From: Melioribacteraceae bacterium
Lineage (GTDB): Bacteria; Bacteroidota; Ignavibacteria; Ignavibacteriales; Melioribacteraceae
Assembly: GCA_021739765.1 (NCBI GenBank)
Contig: JAIPBD010000003.1
Span: 310,001 to 374,000 of the forward strand
DNA: 64,000 bases
Reading direction: 5' to 3'
Numbering within the stretch: the first letter of the stretch is position 1; each line of letters opens with the position of its first letter. A model generated the notes under the pieces. The model saw nothing but the letters and a program-made list of their open reading frames with translations. It was not told the origin of the DNA and did not search any database. Positions 52,753-61,775 of the stretch are shown here, piece after piece. The translations under genes and the position numbers were made by a program.

Positions 52753-54096
52753 ATGCTCGACTTTAATCTAATCCTTTCCGTTATCGCCGGAATATCTGTT
52801 TTACTGATTTTGGTGATCTACACCAAAATTCAAGCTTTTATTGCTTTGCTGATTGCAAGCATTCTGGTCGGTGTTTTAGCCGGAATGCCGCCAATGGAAA
52901 TAATTGATACAATGCAAGAGGGAATGGGAAACACCCTCGGATTCGTTGCCGTTGTTGTTGGATTAGGAGCAATGTTCGGTGCAATTTTGGAACAATCAGG
53001 CGGAGCGGAAGCGCTGGCGAATTATTTGTTGAAAATATTCGGCGAAAAAAAGGCTTCTTGGGCATTGATGTTAACCGGATTTTTTGTCGGAATTCCGGTC
53101 TTTTTTGATGTTGCGTTTATAATTCTTGTACCGTTGGTTTATGCTTTACAGCGCAAAACCGGCAAATCATTATTGCTTTACGCGATGCCTCTTTTAGCGG
53201 GTTTAGCGATTACGCATTCATTTATTCCGCCAACTCCGGGACCGGTTGCGGTTGCCGATATTCTAAACGCGGATTTGGGCTGGGTGATTTTATTTGGAGC
53301 AATCGCGGGAATTCCATCGGCAATTATCAGCGGTCCTATTTTCGCGAATTTTATATCGAAAAAAATTAAACTAAAGGCGCCCGAACACACCAAACTGCAG
53401 TTTGAAGCAACAAATTTTCCATCGGTTTGGCTTATCCTTGGAATTATTGGGATTCCTATTTTACTTATTCTGGGTAACACGGTAATAAACAGCCCGCTTG
53501 TAAGTCAAAATCTATTTTCGCTCTCCACAAAAGAATTGTTAAAAATGATCGGGCATCCTTTTTCGGCACTGATTATTGCTAACTTAATCGCCTGGTATTT
53601 CCTTGGAATCAAAAGAGGTTATTCAAAGGAGAAACTTCTTGAAATTTCAACAAAATCAATGTCGGCTGCCGGTATAATAATATTGCTTACAGGAGCCGGC
53701 GGAGTATTTAAACAAATGCTGGTAAATACCGGATCCGGAGAAATGCTTGCGAAATATTTTTCTGAACAGGGTGTCAGTATTCTTCTATTTTCATTTTTAG
53801 CGGCAGGTTTGACGAGGATTTTACAAGGTTCGGCTACGGTTGCTATGATTACTGCCGCCGGATTAACCGCCCCGCTTTTGAGTCCCGACTTTTCCGAAAT
53901 ACAAAAAGCAATGATTGTTATTTCAATCGCCGCCGGTTCCTCGATGCTTTCACATGTTAACGACAGCGGTTTTTGGTTGGTGAGTAAATACTTGGGGATG
54001 ACCGAAAAAGAGACTTTCAGAAGTTGGACATTATTAACCACAATACTTTCATTCACAGGTTTCGCCACGATTTTTATTCTATCTTTATTTCTGTAA
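52753..54096 (+). CDS. GntP-family gluconate/organic-acid:H+ symporter
   Basis: 447 residues, about 12-14 membrane helices. Conserved GntP stretches: GMGNTLGFVAVVVGLGAMFGAILEQSGG (in part), GFFVGIPVFFDVAFIILVPL, THSFIPPTPGPVAVAD and LQGSATVAMITAAGL. The family imports gluconate and related sugar acids or hydroxy acids. No gluconate kinase or dehydratase lies nearby, so substrate is uncertain; the GH3 enzyme upstream suggests sugar-derived acids. Ends 27 bp before the B1 hydrolase start. Confidence 0.93.
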   Translation: MLDFNLILSVIAGISVLLILVIYTKIQAFIALLIASILVGVLAGMPPMEIIDTMQEGMGNTLGFVAVVVGLGAMFGAILEQSGGAEALANYLLKIFGEKKASWALMLTGFFVGIPVFFDVAFIILVPLVYALQRKTGKSLLLYAMPLLAGLAITHSFIPPTPGPVAVADILNADLGWVILFGAIAGIPSAIISGPIFANFISKKIKLKAPEHTKLQFEATNFPSVWLILGIIGIPILLILGNTVINSPLVSQNLFSLSTKELLKMIGHPFSALIIANLIAWYFLGIKRGYSKEKLLEISTKSMSAAGIIILLTGAGGVFKQMLVNTGSGEMLAKYFSEQGVSILLFSFLAAGLTRILQGSATVAMITAAGLTAPLLSPDFSEIQKAMIVISIAAGSSMLSHVNDSGFWLVSKYLGMTEKETFRSWTLLTTILSFTGFATIFILSLFL

Positions 54097-54123
54097 AATC
54101 TGACCATTTTTTTGAGGTCCACA

Positions 54124-54876
54124 ATGGGAACGCTTCGCCGCGCTGTTTTCTTGCTTCTATGTATCTCCATATCAAATTCTGTGCTTTATTCACAAGAAAA
54201 GGAGTTTGTACTTTCGCCGGAACTGACGGTTGTAAAACTAAATGATGCCGCTTATCTCCATATTTCCCAACTTAATCTGGGAGATGGAAAATCGGTCGGC
54301 TGTAACGGATTAGTTTATCTTGATGGAAATCAATGTGTTGTAATTGACACGCCGTGCGATGATGAGCAATCAAATGATTTGCTGAATTTTATCGAAGACT
54401 CGTTAAAAGCGAAAGTTGAATTCGTTGTTCCTACTCACTGGCATGTGGATTGTCTTGGCGGACTAAAAGCGTTTCACAATCGTGATATTCCATCTTATGG
54501 CTTAAATCTCACCAAAAAATTTGCGGAAGAATCCGGCGACGAACCACCTCAAATCGTCTTTGATTCTTCATTAAACAAAAGAATAAATTCCAAGTCAGTT
54601 GAATTAAAATACTTCGGCCCCGGTCACGCCGTTGATAATATAACGGTCTGGTTTCCCCATGATAAAATACTGTTTGGTGGATGCATGATGAAAGCAACGA
54701 ATGTTAATTGGATCGGAAATTTATCTGACGCGGATTTAAATAAGTGGGATGTAACAGTTGAAAAAGTTAAAGAGAATTATGGTGATGCTGAAATTGTAAT
54801 TCCGGGTCATGCCGAAGTTGGTAATTCGGAAATATTTGATCATACAGTTGAGGTGGTGAGGAACCATCAAAAATGA
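54124..54876 (+). CDS. Subclass B1 metallo-beta-lactamase homologue (CcrA-like)
   Basis: 250 residues from the ATG at 54124, with GAGG 6 bp upstream; an in-frame TTG at 54112 is rejected. Signal peptide LLLCISISNSVLYSQ. All B1 zinc ligands are present: His105, His107 and Asp109 in PTHWHVDCLGG, His168 in GPGHAVDNITVWFP, Cys187 in LFGGCMMK and His229 in IPGHAEVGNSE. Lys190 and Asn199 (IGNLSDAD) match the substrate-binding residues of B1 enzymes, and the Cys after Asp109 is as in Bacteroides CcrA. Periplasmic. It follows the GH3/GntP genes and has no mobile element nearby, so it looks resident. Confidence 0.92.
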   Translation: MGTLRRAVFLLLCISISNSVLYSQEKEFVLSPELTVVKLNDAAYLHISQLNLGDGKSVGCNGLVYLDGNQCVVIDTPCDDEQSNDLLNFIEDSLKAKVEFVVPTHWHVDCLGGLKAFHNRDIPSYGLNLTKKFAEESGDEPPQIVFDSSLNKRINSKSVELKYFGPGHAVDNITVWFPHDKILFGGCMMKATNVNWIGNLSDADLNKWDVTVEKVKENYGDAEIVIPGHAEVGNSEIFDHTVEVVRNHQK

Positions 54877-54982
54877 AGAAGAAGATATTAAATTCCTATT
54901 GCTGGATGATTCTCTCGATATGAGGTACATAAATCATTGGATTAAAAAACTTAACTTGCGAACAAATGGAATTTTGGAATAA
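54860..54982 (+). pseudogene. C-terminal relic of an upstream operon partner
   Basis: A 40-codon open frame overlapping the end of the B1 hydrolase gene and the first 17 bases of the next gene. It encodes DIKFLLLDDSLDMRYINHWI and ends NGILE. The pattern resembles the tail of nucleotidyltransferase-like proteins (DUF6036/AbiEii type), which is a recollection, not a search result. There is no plausible start codon; the rest of the gene is missing, apparently cut where the B1 gene ends. Confidence 0.4.
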
Positions 54983-55448
54983 AAAAGTAAACGTTAACGA
55001 AGAAGCCGCTAAACGACAAATAGAGATAATCAGAAAATTTCCTCCACAAAAGCGACTGAGGATAGCGATTGATTTTGCAAACTCTGGAGTAAATCAAACA
55101 AGAGAATGGATAAAAAAGAAAAATCAGAATTTTTCTGAACTGGAAATTACACTCGAATTCGTAAGAGTGATGTATTACGAAACCGGCGAAATGAAGGAAG
55201 AGATTTGGCGATTTTATAAATCAAAAATGAAACAAAAAATCAAAAAAGATTGGGCTTCAAGATTTAGGAAAATGATGGAAGAGAATAATTGGACTTATGA
55301 CGACCTTGCAACTTTCGGTAATTTTAAGAATGGAAAGGTAATCGAAGCAACAATAAGTCGGAGATTGCCGTCTTTCGCAAGACTTGCGGTAAGCATATAC
55401 GAAATGAACAAACACAAAGTAGCCGAAAACAACAGTGAAAATCTATAA
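54966..55448 (+). CDS. Conserved protein of unknown function, possible nucleotidyltransferase partner
   Basis: 160 residues, helical and basic, no signal peptide. N-terminal half: AAKRQIEIIRKFPPQKRLRI then FANSGVNQTREWIKKKNQNF and LEFVRVMYYETGEM, similar to a small-protein family often encoded beside nucleotidyltransferases. C-terminal half: DWASRFRKMMEENNWTYDDL and KNGKVIEATISRRLPSFARL, which could be a helix-turn-helix. I cannot name a function. The relic frame upstream overlaps its start in operon fashion. Confidence 0.6.
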   Translation: MEFWNKKVNVNEEAAKRQIEIIRKFPPQKRLRIAIDFANSGVNQTREWIKKKNQNFSELEITLEFVRVMYYETGEMKEEIWRFYKSKMKQKIKKDWASRFRKMMEENNWTYDDLATFGNFKNGKVIEATISRRLPSFARLAVSIYEMNKHKVAENNSENL

Positions 55449-55523
55449 CTTGATTTTTCCGCGATTTCGGCAATCCTATAGAAAATTTATCTAATATCAT
55501 ACTTTTAACAATCGTTTACGAAC

Positions 55524-56972
55524 ATGGGAGAATATTTGAACGGACTTGATGTACTAAAAAAATATTTTGGATTTGATGACTTTAGAGGGAAACAGGCAGA
55601 GATAATCAGCAGGATAGTCTCAGAAAGAAAACATTCATTGGTGTTAATGCCAACTGGCGGCGGAAAATCGCTTTGCTATCAGGTTCCGGCTTTGATGTTT
55701 GATGGCGGAACAATCGTAATAAGTCCGTTAATTGCTCTAATGCAAGACCAAGTGGATACTCTAAAAAGGAAAAATATTCCCGCTGATTTTATTAACTCGA
55801 CCGTAAAACCCGAGCAACGCAAAAAACGTTTGGAATCGTTTCTCTCAGGTAAAACCAAAATGCTTTATGTAACGCCGGAACGTTTTCGCAAACCGGAATT
55901 TGTTAAAAAAATAAAAGAAGCAAATATTTCATTACTTGCGGTAGATGAAGCACATTGTATTTCGGAATGGGGGCATGATTTCCGTCCGGATTATTCGCGC
56001 ATCGCGGAGTTTAGAGAGTTGATCGGAAACCCATTGACAATCGCGCTAACCGCTACCGCTACTCCCGAAGTTCAATCCGATATTATTTCCAAACTTGGTT
56101 TAATTCCCGATTCGATTAAAATCTTCCATGAAGGGATACAACGACCAAATTTACGTTTGGAAGCGGTTGATGTCTATGATGAACCGGAAATATTAAAAGA
56201 AATAAAAAGAATTGTTTCAACTTACAAAGGCAGCGGTATAATTTATTTTTCACTGATCAAAAGTCTTGAAAAATACTCACAGTTATTAAATGATAATGGA
56301 ATTCATCATTCAATCTATCACGGCAAACTTGAGGCAAAAGCAAGAAAAGCGATACAACGAAAATTCCTCTCCGGTAATGAAGATTTAATTCTGGCTACAA
56401 ACGCGTTCGGAATGGGGATTGATAAACCGGACATCCGTTTTGTAATTCATGCTGAAGTTCCTTCTTCAATCGAATCCTATTATCAAGAGATTGGAAGAGC
56501 CGGCAGAGACGGGAAAGATTCCGTTTGCCTTTTGCTTTACAATCAGAATGATCTTTACACTCAGATGGAATTTATTAAATGGTCTAATCCCGATGCCGAT
56601 TATTATTCAAGAGTATATGATATTCTTAAAAGTGAAATGGATGCTGTTTATTCTTTTGGAGCGGATTATATAAGGGAAAAAATGAGTCACCGCGACAGAA
56701 ACGATTTCCGGGTTGAGACAGTTCTCGCGATGCTGGACAGATATGGCGCGACTGAAGGATCGCTTGAAAAGAACACATTAAAAATAGTCGCTCCGTTACC
56801 ACATCAATTAAGTGATGACCAATCCTTAAAAAACAAACTATTGAGTGATAACAAGAAATTGCTTTCTGTAGTAAACTATTTCAAAACGATTGAGTGCAGA
56901 CGAATATATATTTCCCACTATTTTGGCTTCCCAAATGAAAAAGAATGCCAGAATTGTGATGTTTGTGATTAG
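55524..56972 (+). CDS. recQ: RecQ-type ATP-dependent DNA helicase, short form
   Basis: 482 residues. Helicase motifs: LMPTGGGKSLCYQVPAL (I), LAVDEAHCISEWGHDFRPDY (II, DEAH), ALTATATPEVQSDI (III), LATNAFGMGIDKPDIRFVIH (V) and YYQEIGRAGRDGKD (VI). It ends with the RecQ zinc-binding cysteines CRRIYISHYFG and ECQNCDVCD and a natural stop right after, so the winged-helix and HRDC domains of full RecQ are absent. It should unwind 3'-5' at forks and repair intermediates, probably as an accessory RecQ. Monocistronic. Confidence 0.93.
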   Translation: MGEYLNGLDVLKKYFGFDDFRGKQAEIISRIVSERKHSLVLMPTGGGKSLCYQVPALMFDGGTIVISPLIALMQDQVDTLKRKNIPADFINSTVKPEQRKKRLESFLSGKTKMLYVTPERFRKPEFVKKIKEANISLLAVDEAHCISEWGHDFRPDYSRIAEFRELIGNPLTIALTATATPEVQSDIISKLGLIPDSIKIFHEGIQRPNLRLEAVDVYDEPEILKEIKRIVSTYKGSGIIYFSLIKSLEKYSQLLNDNGIHHSIYHGKLEAKARKAIQRKFLSGNEDLILATNAFGMGIDKPDIRFVIHAEVPSSIESYYQEIGRAGRDGKDSVCLLLYNQNDLYTQMEFIKWSNPDADYYSRVYDILKSEMDAVYSFGADYIREKMSHRDRNDFRVETVLAMLDRYGATEGSLEKNTLKIVAPLPHQLSDDQSLKNKLLSDNKKLLSVVNYFKTIECRRIYISHYFGFPNEKECQNCDVCD

Positions 56973-56975
56973 CGA

Positions 56976-57404
56976 CTAAGTACTATAAATATAATTGTGC
57001 AAAGTTTCTATTGTTTCTGCTTTTATGTTAAGATCAACTTCGAGTAAATCTCTAATTGAAAGAACTCCTTTCAACTCTCCGTTTTCGGCTACTATAATAT
57101 GTCTGATGCGGGCTTTTTTCATTTTTTGCAAACATTCTTCATAAGATTCGTCCATCGTTCCAAGAATCAATTCTTTCGTCATAATATCGTCAACAATTAA
57201 ACTGCTGATATCTTCGCCCTTTGCAATAACTCTTCGTACAAGATCGCGTTCCGAAAAAACTCCGACCAACTTGCTTTCATCGTTAAGAACCGGAACCAGG
57301 CCTATATTTTTTCCGGCCATATAATCAACAACTTCCTTAATAGTTGAACCGGTTTTCACAAAAAACAATTCTCGATTGCCGAGTAACTCTTTTACGGTTT
57401 TCAA
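56976..57404 (-). CDS. CBS-domain pair protein
   Basis: 142 residues from a TTG at 57404, decided by a perfect GGAGG 6 bp upstream; the frame is open back to 57506 but that extension has no ribosome-binding site. Two CBS motifs: TIKEVVDYMAGKNIGLVPVL with LVGVFSERDLVRRVI, and SYEECLQKMKKARIRHIIVA with LKGVLSIRDLLEVDL. Such stand-alone pairs bind adenine nucleotides and regulate partner proteins. It follows the hemerythrin gene by 112 bp on the same strand, so it may belong to the nitrite/NO operon or have its own promoter. Confidence 0.92.
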   Translation of the reverse strand: MKTVKELLGNRELFFVKTGSTIKEVVDYMAGKNIGLVPVLNDESKLVGVFSERDLVRRVIAKGEDISSLIVDDIMTKELILGTMDESYEECLQKMKKARIRHIIVAENGELKGVLSIRDLLEVDLNIKAETIETLHNYIYST

Positions 57405-57516
57405 TTTAACCTCCCAGTTAATTATACCTCTTGTCCAATTAAATCGATAATAATCAATTACAGATATAATTAGCAAGCAAAAAAGTCGTTTTGCATTTCC
57501 CTTCAAAAATGATATT

Positions 57517-57972
57517 TCAACAATATTTTTTTACAGGAATTATTTCCCCGACAATTTTTTTCAATTCAGATTCTGAGAACTGTTCCTGAATTTTATCAAA
57601 CAGTATTCTTTCTTCTTTTCTGATATGATTTTCAATTTTATTTCCCAAATCAATCAATTGATTTTCGGCATCGGAATTATTGTTTAAGTCGGCGATTGCT
57701 GTTTTTATTTCAACATGTTCAACCAACAATTCATCTATTAAGGAATCTATTTCTTTGTTTTTTCCCTTCACCGCGGGAAACAAGATTTGTTCTTCATTTT
57801 CAAAGTGAATATTTAATTCATTTTCCCATGCGTCTTTCGTGTATTCGATTTTCCCCCGCGTATCGTTTGGCAGATTCTCATAAATTATATCAATGTTTTT
57901 GAGCAACGCTGCCAAACGGAGACCGTGATGATGATCATGCGATAACGGGATAAGTGTTTTGCTTCTTCTCAT
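57517..57972 (-). CDS. Hemerythrin-domain protein
   Basis: 151 residues, four-helix bundle. Di-iron ligands can be placed: LSHDHHHGLRLAALL, HFENEEQILFPAV, LLVEHVEIKTAI and ENHIRKEERILF. Such proteins bind O2 or NO or sense them. The gene starts one base after the RIC/ScdA stop, in the operon headed by nirK, which argues for handling of NO made by the nitrite reductase. No fused signalling domain. Confidence 0.9.
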   Translation of the reverse strand: MRRSKTLIPLSHDHHHGLRLAALLKNIDIIYENLPNDTRGKIEYTKDAWENELNIHFENEEQILFPAVKGKNKEIDSLIDELLVEHVEIKTAIADLNNNSDAENQLIDLGNKIENHIRKEERILFDKIQEQFSESELKKIVGEIIPVKKYC

Positions 57973-57973
57973 T

Positions 57974-58720
57974 CTAATTTCTCAATAAATCTTCTTCTAA
58001 TTTAATTGCTTTCGGAAATAGAATATTATTTTCCAGATGTACGTGAATATGTAAATCTTTTTCGAATTCTTCCAGTTCGGAATATGTCAATCTAAATGTA
58101 TTGCAAGCGCCTTCCGGGGGAAGGAAATTGTTCGTTAATTTTTTGATTTGTTCCATTGCATTTCCCGCACTCGAATGTTCATTTTCCATTTTTTGAATTG
58201 GAGACTTTACTGTTTTGAATCCACCGGTTTTTGGTGTTTCGTTAAATTTCCTGCAATCATCCAAATACTTAATTATATGAAAAACTATTTTTTCTTCTTT
58301 TTCCATGTGCTCATGCATTTCTTTTGCTACTCGATCAAAAAGTGATTTTACTTCAATCATAAACGGATAATTTTTACCGTGTTTATTCGCAACTTTAGTT
58401 GAATGTTCCTGAATTAGCGGAATGGCTTCTTTTACATAAGCGTGATGATTGTTAATAATATATTCCATCAGAAATGGAAGCTCCCACGAATCGAATCTTT
58501 GTTTCTTTTCGGTTGGTGCTTGTAAAACTTTATCCAATTCGGAAAGAATATTTTCGACGACGAGGTTTTTTTCTGCACAAACTTCTTCTAATAATCTATT
58601 TCCACCGCAGCAGAAATCGATTCCATATTTTTCAAACACATGAGCGGTTTTTATTTCTTTTTTTATTATGTCCTTGATAATCACTGAATTATTGGGTTGT
58701 CGAACTTCGTTCAAAAACAT
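57974..58720 (-). CDS. RIC/ScdA/YtfE-family di-iron protein (repair of iron centres)
   Basis: 248 residues. N-terminal ScdA_N domain with the conserved FEKYGIDFCCGGNRLLEEVC, then a hemerythrin-like bundle (FLMEYIINNHHAYVKEAIPL, EMHEHMEKEEKIVFHII, ENEHSSAGNAMEQI, LEEFEKDLHIHVHLENNILF) carrying the His/Glu di-iron ligands. RIC proteins restore iron-sulfur clusters damaged by NO or oxidants. GGAGG precedes the ATG, which lies one base after the SCO1 stop. Its place after nirK and SCO1 fits protection against self-made NO. Confidence 0.94.
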   Translation of the reverse strand: MFLNEVRQPNNSVIIKDIIKKEIKTAHVFEKYGIDFCCGGNRLLEEVCAEKNLVVENILSELDKVLQAPTEKKQRFDSWELPFLMEYIINNHHAYVKEAIPLIQEHSTKVANKHGKNYPFMIEVKSLFDRVAKEMHEHMEKEEKIVFHIIKYLDDCRKFNETPKTGGFKTVKSPIQKMENEHSSAGNAMEQIKKLTNNFLPPEGACNTFRLTYSELEEFEKDLHIHVHLENNILFPKAIKLEEDLLRN

Positions 58721-58721
58721 T

Positions 58722-59402
58722 TTATACCTCCGTATTAATACATTTTTTAATTGATAAAATCGTGTTGGAAATTTCTTGGTTTAACCCTTGGTGCTGATGG
58801 AAGAGTTCGCCTTTTTCATTAAAAATATTGATCAAGTTTGAATGTGAAAAACTTCCATCATTTTCTTTTTTATATCTGAATCCGATCAAAGCAGCGAAAT
58901 CATCAATATCAGTTCTTTTGCCTGTTAGGAGCTGCCATCTGGAAAGATTAAGATTTTGACTCAAAGCAAATTCTTTTAACTTTTCCGGAGTGTCTCTTTC
59001 TGGATCGATTGAAATTAGAGTGAACTGTACTTTTTGTAATTCATCATCTGTTAAGTTTTTTTCAATGTTGCGCATATCGTTTACAATCAGAGGGCACGCA
59101 TAAGTACAATTGGCAAAAATCAATGCAACGATTTGTGTTTTACCGCTTAACTCGCCGATATTTACTGCATTGCCAAATTGATTTTTCCAATCCGAATTAA
59201 TTTGATAAATGGAATTGTCGGAATAGACCATCTCAGATTTTTCCATTTCTTCTCCCGAACAACATGATGCCGGTTCTTCGTTTTTAACTTCCGAGGTTTC
59301 AATAATTTCGTTTGAATTACCATTCAAAAACAGATTCTCGGTAAAAACAAAACCGGAAACTGCAATTATTAAAATCGTTGCTATTAATATTGTTTTTTTC
59401 AT
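58722..59402 (-). CDS. SCO1/SenC-family copper-binding protein
   Basis: 226 residues from the ATG at 59402, with AGGAG 6 bp upstream; the frame is open to 59447 but that would overlap the SUMF1 gene. One N-terminal membrane anchor (TILIATILIIAVSGFVF). The thioredoxin fold carries the copper motif FANCTYACPLIVND (CxxxC) and a distal His in SFSHSNLINIF. A CCSGEEM stretch near residue 46 may add metal-binding cysteines. Periplasmic. SCO proteins deliver copper to CuA or act as thiol reductases; next to nirK it plausibly loads nitrite reductase copper. Confidence 0.92.
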   Translation of the reverse strand: MKKTILIATILIIAVSGFVFTENLFLNGNSNEIIETSEVKNEEPASCCSGEEMEKSEMVYSDNSIYQINSDWKNQFGNAVNIGELSGKTQIVALIFANCTYACPLIVNDMRNIEKNLTDDELQKVQFTLISIDPERDTPEKLKEFALSQNLNLSRWQLLTGKRTDIDDFAALIGFRYKKENDGSFSHSNLINIFNEKGELFHQHQGLNQEISNTILSIKKCINTEV

Positions 59403-59418
59403 TTTTTCTCCTAAGTTT

Positions 59419-60204
59419 TTATAAATCTTTCGCGCATCTGAATCCAAGATTGGAAGTAGTATAATTTGCTTTTAAGCTGCTTCTAAAAGCGAATCGCATA
59501 AATGCGGGATAGTTTTTGAAATCGGTTGCGCCGATTGAACCACTGCCACAAAACAGATTTCTGTTGATTCCACCATCGCCTCTCGATTCGCCTGTAACAA
59601 GTGCGTTAAAAAAATCTGCAGTCCATTCCCATACGAGTCCATGTAAATCGTACACTCCGTAATAATTTGGTTTATTGGAACCTATCGCCGGAAGAAAAAC
59701 CGGAGTTGGTTTTGAATACCATTTTAATATTTTCGCGATGTAATTTGGGTTTCCGTAACCATTTTTCTCACTTTCATCAGCCATCGCCGCCAACTCCCAT
59801 TCTGCAACTGTTGGTAATCTTTTCCCTTTGTATTTCGCGAACGCTTTTGCGGCAAACCAGCTTATATTTATAACGGGCGCGTTTGGATTTACAGACTCAC
59901 CAAGTTCAAAATCACTTTTCCAATGAGCGAGATAACTGTTGTCGGCAAAAAGCAATGAAATTTCAGACCTTTTCCACTTGGGATTGGTTTTGACAAATTC
60001 AAGAAACTGCTCGTTTGTTACCGGATATTTATCAATTAGAAATGCGTCAACATCTACGCTTTGATCTGTTGTGTCATCAACATATAAAGGTGTATAAGTT
60101 CCGGCGGTAATTTTCACCATACCTGACTGACAATAAACACCCGTTACCGAAAACACAATCAGCAATCCAACGATTTTTATTTTATTAAATCCTCGCGTTC
60201 TCAT
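59419..60204 (-). CDS. SUMF1/FGE-fold protein lacking the second catalytic Cys
   Basis: 261 residues with a signal peptide (LLIVFSVTGVYCQ). The formylglycine-generating-enzyme fold is clear: MVKITAGTY, DVDAFLIDKYPVTNEQFLEF, ISWFAAKAFAKYKGKRLPTV, AEWELAAMA, GLVWEWTADFF and the closing TTSNLGFRCAKDL. In true FGE two cysteines (LCH...C, five apart) bind Cu(I). Here LFCGSGSIG keeps the first and has Ile where the second should be. So sulfatase-type oxidation is unlikely. It starts one base after nirK's stop; SUMF1 proteins recur in nirK-SCO1 clusters of Bacteroidota, and a role in NirK assembly is inference. Confidence 0.88.
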   Translation of the reverse strand: MRTRGFNKIKIVGLLIVFSVTGVYCQSGMVKITAGTYTPLYVDDTTDQSVDVDAFLIDKYPVTNEQFLEFVKTNPKWKRSEISLLFADNSYLAHWKSDFELGESVNPNAPVINISWFAAKAFAKYKGKRLPTVAEWELAAMADESEKNGYGNPNYIAKILKWYSKPTPVFLPAIGSNKPNYYGVYDLHGLVWEWTADFFNALVTGESRGDGGINRNLFCGSGSIGATDFKNYPAFMRFAFRSSLKANYTTSNLGFRCAKDL

Positions 60205-60205
60205 T

Positions 60206-61759
60206 TTACTTTTTCGCCATTAATTTACCGGCGCGATATTTTGCGATGTCTTCTGCCGTAACCGTTTCATCAGAATTATTGAACTGTTTGTAAACATAAG
60301 TTAATACTGCCGTCATCTCTTTTTCGTTGAGCTGTTGCGGTGGCATTATGTTGTTGTAACTTTTGCCATTTACTTTAATCTCCCCGCTTAGCCCTTCGTT
60401 CACAGCTCTGATCATTCCGGCTTTACCGTTTTTCTCGATCCAATCAGAATTTTTAATGGGTGGAAATACGTTTGCGATTCCTTCACCATCGGACTGATGA
60501 CATGGGAAACAAGTTGTTTGATAAACTCGTTTTCCCATTTTTACAATGTCGGAGACAGAGGATGAACTTTCTTCCTTGTGTGAACTGTTTGCCGCTTCGG
60601 CGAGAGAAGAATAATCTACATTCTGTGCTTCCGAGCTATATTTAGAAACATAGTTTTCTCTGTTTGTATTATTGTACTTCCCGGATCTTCTGTCAATCGC
60701 GCCAAGTTGATCTTCAATTCCGTTGTATAATTTATCTTCTGTTTTCCCGGAATAAATTGTTTTGTCTTCCGGTCCGCTTACTGCAAGCTTACCCAGTGCA
60801 CCTTTATTAAATGCACGGAAAATTGAGTGATCGACAAGAATAAATTCGCCCGGAACATCAACTTTAAATTCAACTATCGCTGAACCGCCGGCAGGAATTA
60901 ATGTGGTTTGTACATTATTCTGCTTAACCGAAGTTCCGCCTTCTTGATAAACAGCATCGAAAATTTCGCCGATAACATGAAACGAAGAAACCAGGTTCGG
61001 TCCGCCGTTGCCTACAAATAATCTTACCCTTTCCCCAACTTTCGCTGTAATTGAATTATCACCGACAAGCGACCCAACCGAACCGTTAAAAACAACATAA
61101 TCGGGATTTTCATCCAAAGCTTTCTCCATCGAGAACGGTTGAAACCCTTCTTCACCATAACCGCCTTCGGTATAAAATTCACTTTGCATTACATAATATT
61201 CCCGATCAACCGGAGGAAGGCCTTCTTCAGGTTCTACTAAAATTAAGCCATACATTCCGTTGGCAATATGTAAACCGACAGGCGCAGTCGCGCAGTGATA
61301 AACATAAAGTCCCGCGTTTAATGCTTTAAACGAAAAGACTGAAGTATGCCCGGGAGTTGTAAAAGATGAAACCGCGCCGCCGCCAGGTCCGGTTACTGCA
61401 TGTAAATCAATATTGTGTGGCAATTTGCTCGTTGGATGATTATGCAAGCGGAACTCAACTTCATCACCTTCCCTTACTCGGATAAATTGTCCGGGTACTT
61501 GTCCGCCGAAAGTCCAAAATGTATATTCAACACCATCCGATAATCTACCGACGAGTTCACGGACTTCCATTTCTACAATCACTTTTGCCGGTCTGTCACG
61601 GTTAATTTTATTCGGCACGTAAGGTGCATAAGTTAAATTGGCTTCAATTGTTTTTTGAAGTTCGGTAGATTTTACTTCACTGCAAGATTGAATGAACAAC
61701 CCGGAAGTAAAAAGTGCCGCAACAATAAACAATCCCAAATACTTCTTTAATGATTTCAT
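60206..61759 (-). CDS. nirK: Copper nitrite reductase fused to C-terminal cytochrome c
   Basis: 517 residues from the ATG at 61759, with GGAGG 5 bp upstream. Lipoprotein signal ending FIQSC. Cupredoxin 1: [15 protein letters not shown] and [18 protein letters not shown] hold type-1 (His, Cys, His, Met) and type-2 (His, His) copper ligands; cupredoxin 2 supplies [10 protein letters not shown]. The short Cys-to-His loop is that of the class II-like enzymes. After a Ser-rich linker (~residues 390-410) comes a class I cytochrome c with [11 protein letters not shown] and distal Met in NIMPPQQL. Reduces nitrite to NO in the periplasm, with the fused heme as electron entry. Head of the operon. Confidence 0.96.
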   Translation of the reverse strand: MKSLKKYLGLFIVAALFTSGLFIQSCSEVKSTELQKTIEANLTYAPYVPNKINRDRPAKVIVEMEVRELVGRLSDGVEYTFWTFGGQVPGQFIRVREGDEVEFRLHNHPTSKLPHNIDLHAVTGPGGGAVSSFTTPGHTSVFSFKALNAGLYVYHCATAPVGLHIANGMYGLILVEPEEGLPPVDREYYVMQSEFYTEGGYGEEGFQPFSMEKALDENPDYVVFNGSVGSLVGDNSITAKVGERVRLFVGNGGPNLVSSFHVIGEIFDAVYQEGGTSVKQNNVQTTLIPAGGSAIVEFKVDVPGEFILVDHSIFRAFNKGALGKLAVSGPEDKTIYSGKTEDKLYNGIEDQLGAIDRRSGKYNNTNRENYVSKYSSEAQNVDYSSLAEAANSSHKEESSSSVSDIVKMGKRVYQTTCFPCHQSDGEGIANVFPPIKNSDWIEKNGKAGMIRAVNEGLSGEIKVNGKSYNNIMPPQQLNEKEMTAVLTYVYKQFNNSDETVTAEDIAKYRAGKLMAKK

Positions 61760-61775
61760 TTCCGCCTCCAAAGAT

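Noticed and set aside
57405-57506. 34-codon N-terminal extension of the CBS protein
   Set aside because: A perfect GGAGG directly before the TTG at 57404 fixes the start; the extension is hydrophobic but has no ribosome-binding site.
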